A DNA stretch of 64,000 bases from DATBGS01 sp036557885. GTDB taxonomy: Bacteria > Chloroflexota > Ktedonobacteria > Ktedonobacterales > DATBGS01. This document shows positions 59,636 through 64,000 of this stretch, one piece after another (position 1 is the stretch's first letter; each line of letters opens with the position of its first letter). The DNA is taken from the NCBI GenBank assembly GCA_036557885.1, contig DATBGS010000080.1, positions 17,262 to 81,261 on the forward strand, given 5' to 3'. Below the pieces are notes generated by a model that saw only the letters and a program-made list of their open reading frames with translations, was not told the origin of the DNA and searched no databases. The position numbers were made by a program, and so were the translations under genes.

Positions 59636-60700
59636 CTAATCCCCGGTGGGCACAGACTCTGGCGCTGTGGCGGGTTTCGGTGTTTGCGCTGGCCCGGCGT
59701 CGCCGTGCGGCTGCAACCAGGACATCATCCCGCGCAGTTCTTTGCCTACCCGCTCGATCTGATGGTCACGCGCGGCGCGGCGCATGGCGTTAAAGCCTGG
59801 CCTGCCCGCCTGGTTCTCCAGAATCCAGCGCGTAGCAAATGAGCCGTTCTGAATGTTTTTCAGCAAATCACGCATGGTGGCGCGTACCTCATCGCTGACG
59901 ATACGCGGGCCAGCCGTGTAGTCGCCATACTCTGCCGTGTCGCTGATCGAGTAGCGCATGAGCTGCATGCCGCCCTGGTACATCAGGTCCACAATCAGCT
60001 TCATTTCGTGCATACATTCGAAGTAGGCCAGTTCGGGCTGATAGCCTGCTGCAACCAGCGTCTCAAAGCCCGCCTGAATTAGCGCTGTGACGCCGCCGCA
60101 CAGCACGGCCTGCTCGCCAAAGAGGTCGGTTTCCGTTTCCTCGGCAAAGGTGGTGCGCAGCACGCCCGCGCGGGTGCTGCCAAGCGCGTTGGCGTAACTC
60201 AGCGTGAGTTTTTCGGCCTCGCCTGTCACATCCTGCTGCACCGCCCAGAGCGCAGGCACGCCCGCGCCCTCTTGATAGATGCGGCGCAGCATATGGCCGG
60301 GGCCTTTGGGTGCGACCATTGCGACATCAATCGTCTTAGGGGGAACAACCTGGCTGTAGTGGATGGCAAAGCCATGCGCAAACATCAGCAGCTTGCCGGG
60401 GGCCAGGCCAGGCCGCACGTCTCGCTCGTAAACCTCGCGATGATGCTGATCGGGGATGAGCATCATGATCACATCCGCCTCGGCTGCGGCAGCCTCGACG
60501 GTGCGCACCGTTAGCCCGTCGCGCTCGGCTTTGGCGCGGCTGGGGCTGCCCTCATAGAGGCCCACGATGACATCGCAGCCGCTATCGCGCAGGTTCAGGG
60601 CGTGGGCGTGGCCCTGGCTGCCATAGCCAATGATGGCAACTCGCTTTTGCTTGATGGCCTCCGGGTCGGTGTCGGCGTTGTAATACATCTTTGCTGGCAT
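59636..60700 (-). CDS. ilvC: Ketol-acid reductoisomerase (class I)
   Basis: This 354-residue enzyme isomerises and reduces acetolactate and acetohydroxybutyrate with NADPH and magnesium. The Rossmann motif is GYGSQGHAHALNLRDSG, the phosphate-binding loop YEGSPSRAKA fits NADPH, and the C-terminal knot has EETETDLFGEQAVLCGG and ECMHEMKLIVDLMYQGG with the metal Asp/Glu residues. The 25-residue tail is Pro/Thr-rich and extra. AAGGAG lies 10 bases before the ATG at 60700. It follows ilvN by 58 bases in the operon. Confidence 0.96.
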   Translation of the reverse strand: MPAKMYYNADTDPEAIKQKRVAIIGYGSQGHAHALNLRDSGCDVIVGLYEGSPSRAKAERDGLTVRTVEAAAAEADVIMMLIPDQHHREVYERDVRPGLAPGKLLMFAHGFAIHYSQVVPPKTIDVAMVAPKGPGHMLRRIYQEGAGVPALWAVQQDVTGEAEKLTLSYANALGSTRAGVLRTTFAEETETDLFGEQAVLCGGVTALIQAGFETLVAAGYQPELAYFECMHEMKLIVDLMYQGGMQLMRYSISDTAEYGDYTAGPRIVSDEVRATMRDLLKNIQNGSFATRWILENQAGRPGFNAMRRAARDHQIERVGKELRGMMSWLQPHGDAGPAQTPKPATAPESVPTGD

Positions 60701-60758
60701 GCTAAAAATACTCCTTCTTTTCTGTTTCATCTGGCTTCACAGGAACATTGCAACTTGT

Positions 60759-61283
60759 CTATATGGCTACCTGGCCGGTGCGCGTCAGTTCTCGTATGCC
60801 ATAGGGCTGCGCCAGGCCAAGCAATTGCTCAATGGTTTCTGAGGAACCGCTTACCTCCAAAGTAAGCGAACTGTCGGCAATGTCCACCACCCGCGCCCCA
60901 AAGCGTTCTGCCAGCGCCATGATCTCGCGGCGATTCTGCGCGACGCACGACACGCGCACCAGAGCAAATTCACGCAGCAGCATGGTTGCCCCACCCTCTG
61001 TGACAGGCATCACCGTTGCCCAGCGGACATCCACCTGCTTGCGCAGATGCTCAACGGCCTGCTCTGCCGCTGCGCGAGTCCCCTGGAGCGTGATCGTCAC
61101 CCGCGCGGTATCCGGCGCTTCGGTGGCAACCAGATTGACGGTTGAGAATGTCGGCCCCCGGCGGCGCAGGGTGCCAAGCACTCGTTCCAGCGCGTTGCCC
61201 CGATCCCGCATCAGCAGCACCAGCACATGCTGCTCGTCAGCTACCTGGGTCGCTGCTGCGGGCGTATGCTTTGTCTCGCTCAT
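60759..61283 (-). CDS. ilvN: Acetolactate synthase, small regulatory subunit
   Basis: This 174-residue subunit has two ACT-type halves: an N-terminal ACT domain (VLVLLMRDRGNALERVLGTLRRRG, residues about 18-90) and a C-terminal half with LLREFALVRVSC and VVDIADSSLTLEVSGS. It activates the catalytic subunit and mediates feedback by valine. The expected N-terminal Asn and Gly positions are partly changed (RDRGNALERV), so valine sensitivity cannot be predicted. The start overlaps the ilvB stop by four bases (ATGA), so the two are coupled. Confidence 0.94.
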   Translation of the reverse strand: MSETKHTPAAATQVADEQHVLVLLMRDRGNALERVLGTLRRRGPTFSTVNLVATEAPDTARVTITLQGTRAAAEQAVEHLRKQVDVRWATVMPVTEGGATMLLREFALVRVSCVAQNRREIMALAERFGARVVDIADSSLTLEVSGSSETIEQLLGLAQPYGIRELTRTGQVAI

Positions 61284-63061
61284 CGGTTGTCTCCTGTTGA
61301 GGGAGCTTTGTGAATCATGTTGGTATTGCCCTGCCCTGGCGGAACCATCGGGAAGACGTTGGCTTCCTGCTCCATCACGAAATCAATCACCACCGGACCA
61401 TCAATCGCCATCGCTTGCTCGATGGTCGCGGCAACATCGCTGGCGCGCGTCACCTGGAATCCGGCGATGCTATAGGCGGCGGCCAGCTTGACGTAATCGG
61501 GGCCGGTGATGCGCGTCTCGGAGTAATTACGCTGATGGAAGAACTGCTGCCACTGGCGCACCATGCCCAGGTAGCCGTTGTTGAAGATGGCAACTTTGAT
61601 AGGCAGACCCAGATCAACGATGGTTGCCAATTCCTGAATATTCATCTGGATTCCGCCATCCCCAGCAATAACCCAGATGGGCTGCTCAGGCCGTCCCAAC
61701 GCCGCACCCATCGCGGCAGGCAGCGCAAAGCCCATTGTGCCCAGGCCGCCGGAGGTCAGATGGCTGTTGGGTTGGTCATAGCCATAAAAGCGCGCCGCCC
61801 ACATCTGATGCTGCCCCACATCCGTGACCATCAGGGCGCGCCCTTCTGTCGCCTTGCGGATGGCCGCCAGAATCTCTTGCGGCTGGGGCGAGCTATGCTC
61901 TTCCGGCAGCCCGGATGTCGCTGGCGGCACTTGCCCGCTTTCCTCAGCCTCGCGGCGCCACGTCAAAATCTTTGCCATCCAGTCATCGTGTTGGGCAGGT
62001 GCCGCATAGTTCGTCAGCGCCTCCAGCGCGACGCGAGCGTCGGCCACAATGGGCACAACAGGTATGAGTACCTTGCCCATTTCGGAGGGGTCTATGTCAA
62101 TGTGGATGATGCGCGCGTGGGGAGCGAAGTGGCTGATATTGCCGGTCACGCGGTCATCAAAGCGCATGCCCACCGCCACCAGCACATCGGCGGCGTGAAT
62201 GGCGTGGTTGACCTCGGCGCGTCCGTGCATTCCCGGCAGGCCAAGGGAGAGCGGATGGGATTCAGGGAAGGCGCTGATGCCCAGCAGCGTTGTGATGACC
62301 GGAATGCCGGTGCGCTCGGCAAAGGCACGCAGCGCCTCATACGCGCCGGAGAGGATGATGCCATGCCCGGCGAGAATCAGGGGACACTCGGCTGCGTCAA
62401 TGATTTCCGCCGCGCGCGCTGCCGCCTCATCCAGGCTGGCAGTGAGTGTGTGGCGCCAGGGGGCCGCCGGATAATGTTCAGCGGGTGCAGCAGTGGTCGC
62501 TTGCTGCACATCTTTGGGGACATCAATCAGGACCGGGCCAGGCCGCCCGCTGCGCGCAATGGCAAAGGCTTCATGGACGGCATAGGCCAGTTCTTCAACC
62601 GATCTGACCAAAATGCTGTGCTTGGTAACAGGCTGGGTGATGCCGATCACGTCGGTTTCCTGGAAGGCATCGGTGCCGATGAAACGGCGCGCCACCTGGC
62701 CGGTAATTGCCACTATCGGCACCGAGTCCATAGAGGCGGTTGCCAGCCCGGTGACGAGATTGGTCGCGCCGGGGCCGCTGGTGGCGACACAGACGCCCAC
62801 GCGCCCGGTGGCGCGGGCGTAGCCATCAGCGGCATGGGCGGCGGCCTGCTCGTGGCGCACCAGCACATGCCGCAAGGATGAGGAGGTGAGCGCGTCGTAA
62901 AAGGGCATAATGGCGCCGCCTGGATAGCCAAAGAGGACTTCTACCCCTTCTTGTTCGAGCGCCTCGCAGAGAATCCTCGCGCCGGTCTTCTGCTCTGTGT
63001 CCGGCTGCTGAGACTGATGAGCCGGTGCTTGGGCGTGGGTGCTGCTGAGAGAAACGGCCAT
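61280..63061 (-). CDS. ilvB: Acetolactate synthase, catalytic subunit
   Basis: This 593-residue thiamine-diphosphate enzyme condenses two pyruvates or pyruvate and 2-oxobutyrate. The activating Glu is in VLVRHEQAAAHAADGYARATG, the FAD-binding and middle domain in LGMPG-type blocks, and the ThDP-Mg motif GDGGIQMNIQELATIVDLGLPIKVAIFNNGYLGM (GDG to NN) is present. A 25-residue Gln/His-rich lead precedes the conserved start GARILCEALEQEGVEVLFGYPGG. It is the first structural gene of the operon, 55 bases after the attenuator terminator. Translation starts at ATG 63061 after GGAG. Confidence 0.96.
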   Translation of the reverse strand: MAVSLSSTHAQAPAHQSQQPDTEQKTGARILCEALEQEGVEVLFGYPGGAIMPFYDALTSSSLRHVLVRHEQAAAHAADGYARATGRVGVCVATSGPGATNLVTGLATASMDSVPIVAITGQVARRFIGTDAFQETDVIGITQPVTKHSILVRSVEELAYAVHEAFAIARSGRPGPVLIDVPKDVQQATTAAPAEHYPAAPWRHTLTASLDEAAARAAEIIDAAECPLILAGHGIILSGAYEALRAFAERTGIPVITTLLGISAFPESHPLSLGLPGMHGRAEVNHAIHAADVLVAVGMRFDDRVTGNISHFAPHARIIHIDIDPSEMGKVLIPVVPIVADARVALEALTNYAAPAQHDDWMAKILTWRREAEESGQVPPATSGLPEEHSSPQPQEILAAIRKATEGRALMVTDVGQHQMWAARFYGYDQPNSHLTSGGLGTMGFALPAAMGAALGRPEQPIWVIAGDGGIQMNIQELATIVDLGLPIKVAIFNNGYLGMVRQWQQFFHQRNYSETRITGPDYVKLAAAYSIAGFQVTRASDVAATIEQAMAIDGPVVIDFVMEQEANVFPMVPPGQGNTNMIHKAPSTGDNR

Positions 63062-63116
63062 TGCTTTGCTCCTTCAGGAATTTTCTGGGACGGGTTGATA
63101 ACGTGTGCTGGGGAGC

Positions 63117-63158
63117 AAAACAAAAGAGAAGCTCTCCCAGCTTGGGAGAAGCTCCTCT
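63117..63158 (-). terminator. Intrinsic terminator of the ilv leader (attenuator)
   Basis: On the minus strand an imperfect 15-16 bp stem (AGAGGAGCTTCTCCCA with TGGGAGAGCTTCTCT) closes on AGC, followed by TTTTGTTTT. It lies between the leader peptide and ilvB, 55 bases before ilvB. Read-through should depend on leader-peptide translation. Confidence 0.75.
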
Positions 63159-63242
63159 TCGTCAAGAGAACCGTCTTTGGATTGGGCTAAGCTGCTCTGC
63201 TGTCCCACACCTCCCAGGGGTCGCGCGTGTCAATCGTTGGTT

Positions 63243-63280
63243 AGCCCCGCTCTCGCCGCTTCTCAGCGCCCGGCGGGGCT
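63243..63280 (-). promoter_or_regulatory. Hairpin around the leader-peptide stop codon
   Basis: AGCCCCGC and GCGGGGCT form an 8-bp stem that includes the last codons and the stop of the leader peptide. Ribosome position on the leader would decide whether it forms, as in classical attenuation. Confidence 0.5.
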
Positions 63281-63478
63281 GCTAAGCACGAGGCTAAGAA
63301 GCACCAGGCCGCTAAGCAGCAGAGTGGTGCTGAGGCGAATAATTGACACAGAAGCAGTCGGAAGGACGGGAGAGGATACTGAGGAGAAGTGGCTGGATGG
63401 CGCAAACGTGGAGACACTGAGAACCCCATGATCTGCGAACAGTGCAGTCATAGCTGGCCCAGACTCAACACGCTGCAT
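63263..63478 (-). CDS. Leu/Val/Ile/Ser-rich leader peptide of the ilv-leu operon
   Basis: This 71-codon reading frame starts with ATG 6 bases after GGAGG and ends 200 bases before ilvB. The C-terminal third (SIIRLSTTLLLSGLVLLSLV and two further Leu/Ser residues) contains nine Leu, three Ile/Val pairs and many Ser, the amino acids made by the operon. Leader peptides of ilv operons in other bacteria are equally rich in regulatory codons but much shorter (15-35 residues). The long first half (about 40 residues, rich in Ser, Val and Phe) is unusual. Translation stalling at the Leu/Val run is predicted to control the downstream terminator. Confidence 0.65.
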   Translation of the reverse strand: MQRVESGPAMTALFADHGVLSVSTFAPSSHFSSVSSPVLPTASVSIIRLSTTLLLSGLVLLSLVLSSPAGR

Positions 63479-63545
63479 GAATTGCCTCCAGCACTTGCAA
63501 AACTAAGAGATAGCCGGAAAAGATTTCCGGCGCTCATTGCCAATG

Positions 63546-63574
63546 AGTATACCTGACACTTTTGCTCTTGTCAA
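63546..63574 (-). promoter_or_regulatory. Near-consensus promoter of the ilv-leu operon
   Basis: Minus strand TTGACA, exactly 17 bases, TATACT. It lies about 70 bases before the leader-peptide start. Its distance to ilvB is 485 bases, which leaves room for the attenuator leader. Confidence 0.85.
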
Positions 63575-63628
63575 CCCCATTCGGGGGGGAATTTTTGAGA
63601 GAAACAGGGCGCGATTGCCCTTTTCCCC

Positions 63629-63657
63629 TTGCAAAAGCTGATTTTTCGTGCTATAGT
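63629..63657 (+). promoter_or_regulatory. Probable promoter of thrB
   Basis: TTGCAA, 17 bases, TATAGT, on the plus strand and divergent from the ilv promoter. It gives a leader of about 275 bases. Confidence 0.65.
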
Positions 63658-63690
63658 TTGCAGCGTTCGTATCGGAGAAGCAATGTGGCT

Positions 63691-63724
63691 CTTCGTTCCC
63701 AGTGCGGGAATGGAGGGCTTTTTT
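63691..63724 (+). terminator. Intrinsic terminator in the thrB leader, possible attenuator
   Basis: CTTCGTTCCC and GGGAATGGAG form a 10-bp stem with two G-U pairs around AGTGC, then GGC and T6. It lies about 60 bases after the predicted transcription start and 215 bases before thrB. A 15-codon frame (63683-63730, after GGAG) overlaps it but has no threonine or isoleucine. Confidence 0.55.
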
Positions 63725-63938
63725 GTGTAGTTTGAGGCCATGTACATGCGACTGTTTCGCCTGACATGCGAGGAGGGAAAAATCCGCCGGCTCACTCCCG
63801 GCGGCATTACCTGTTTGCTCACACATCTCTCTGTCTGGTTTGCCAGGCCGTTGATGCGACGCATCATCAGCGGCTACCGTGCCCGCCTGCTTCAGTGCAG
63901 GCGGCAACTACGATGTGATCTGCAAAGAGGTAGAAACG

Positions 63939-64000
63939 ATGTCTTTTCCGTCCCATGTCAGCGTGTGCGTGCCCGCCACCAGCGCCAATCTTGGCCCAGG
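63939..64000 (+). CDS. thrB: Homoserine kinase, first 20 codons only
   Basis: The gene is cut by the window end. The visible start MSFPSHVSVCVPATSANLGP has the GHMP-kinase opening (V-PATSANLGPG) characteristic of homoserine kinases, which phosphorylate homoserine on the path to threonine and isoleucine. AAAGAGG lies 8 bases before the ATG. Its divergent position to the ilv-leu operon makes metabolic sense, because threonine feeds isoleucine synthesis. Identity as ThrB rather than another GHMP kinase rests on 20 residues. Confidence 0.7.
   Translation, partial: MSFPSHVSVCVPATSANLGP

Noticed and set aside
63190..63240. T-box element: AGGTGTGGGACAGC on the minus strand resembles AGGGTGGNACCGCG.
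   Set aside because: The key ACCGCG part is altered, no stem I or specifier loop is seen, and the region before it is well explained by a translated leader peptide.
63503..63907. Minus-strand frames upstream of the ilv promoter.
   Set aside because: They run through the thrB promoter, its leader terminator and the ilv promoter, and lack ribosome sites and family resemblance.

Overview
The window is about 57-60% GC bacterial chromosome with no rRNA, tRNA, CRISPR array or insertion sequence that I could find. The gene content suggests a spore-forming, filamentous Chloroflexota bacterium of the Ktedonobacteria type: LCP and DUF4012 cell-wall proteins, two lipid-anchored or secreted NagZ-like GH3 enzymes, an S53 peptidase, a class I terpene synthase, several two-component proteins, and many T/P/G-rich lipoproteins. 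This placement is an inference from gene content only.

Layout. 0-6.3 kb: an oligosaccharide uptake and degradation locus (two OppD/OppF-type ATPases, GH1 beta-glucosidase, GH38 alpha-mannosidase). 6.3-10.8 kb: unknowns, a GT-C glycosyltransferase, rpsU (59 codons) and an NTF2-like protein. 10.9-19.7 kb: an envelope glycopolymer cluster (LCP transferase, two GH3 N-acetylhexosaminidases, DUF4012 protein, Wzx-like flippase). 19.8-25.9 kb: many small genes, including a PRC-barrel protein, a histidine-rich protein, a TPR protein, a stripped-down sigma-54 paralogue, TetR, GlsB and a metallophosphoesterase. 26-36 kb: AraC regulator, peptide-binding lipoprotein, histidine kinase, orphan PrimPol, an M50-like pseudoprotease and a sulfurtransferase. 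35.5-42 kb: response regulator, terpene synthase, histidine kinase, full-length RpoN, a second GlsB and a degenerate receiver fused to an NTF2-like domain. 42-53 kb: esterase and SGNH lipoproteins, S53 peptidase, glutamate synthase and ammonium transporter. 53.4-63.6 kb: one long minus-strand branched-chain amino acid operon, ilvB-ilvN-ilvC-leuA-leuC-leuD-ilvE-ilvD, with a consensus promoter, a Leu/Val/Ile-rich leader peptide and an attenuator-type terminator. The window ends in the first codons of a homoserine kinase gene.

The most striking system is a sigma-54 network. A full-length RpoN with an unusual CxxC-x8-CxxC zinc-ribbon insertion lies about 17 kb from a paralogue that keeps only the ribbon and part of the core-binding domain, having lost both the activator-interaction and the DNA-binding regions. 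Eight to eleven sites of the form TTGGCAY-N5-NTGCW (GG-N10-GC, the -24/-12 architecture) sit in intergenic regions, nearly all in the correct orientation 40-130 bp before a start codon. They precede rpoN itself, the stripped paralogue's operon, both GlsB genes, the His-rich gene, a response regulator, a kinase-terpene synthase pair and an envelope operon. No AAA+ activator is present in the window.

Other regulatory structures supported by sequence are a pair of near-identical palindromic operators 85 bp apart flanking the amt promoter, a chain of mutually exclusive hairpins ahead of glutamate synthase, and a short terminated leader ahead of thrB.
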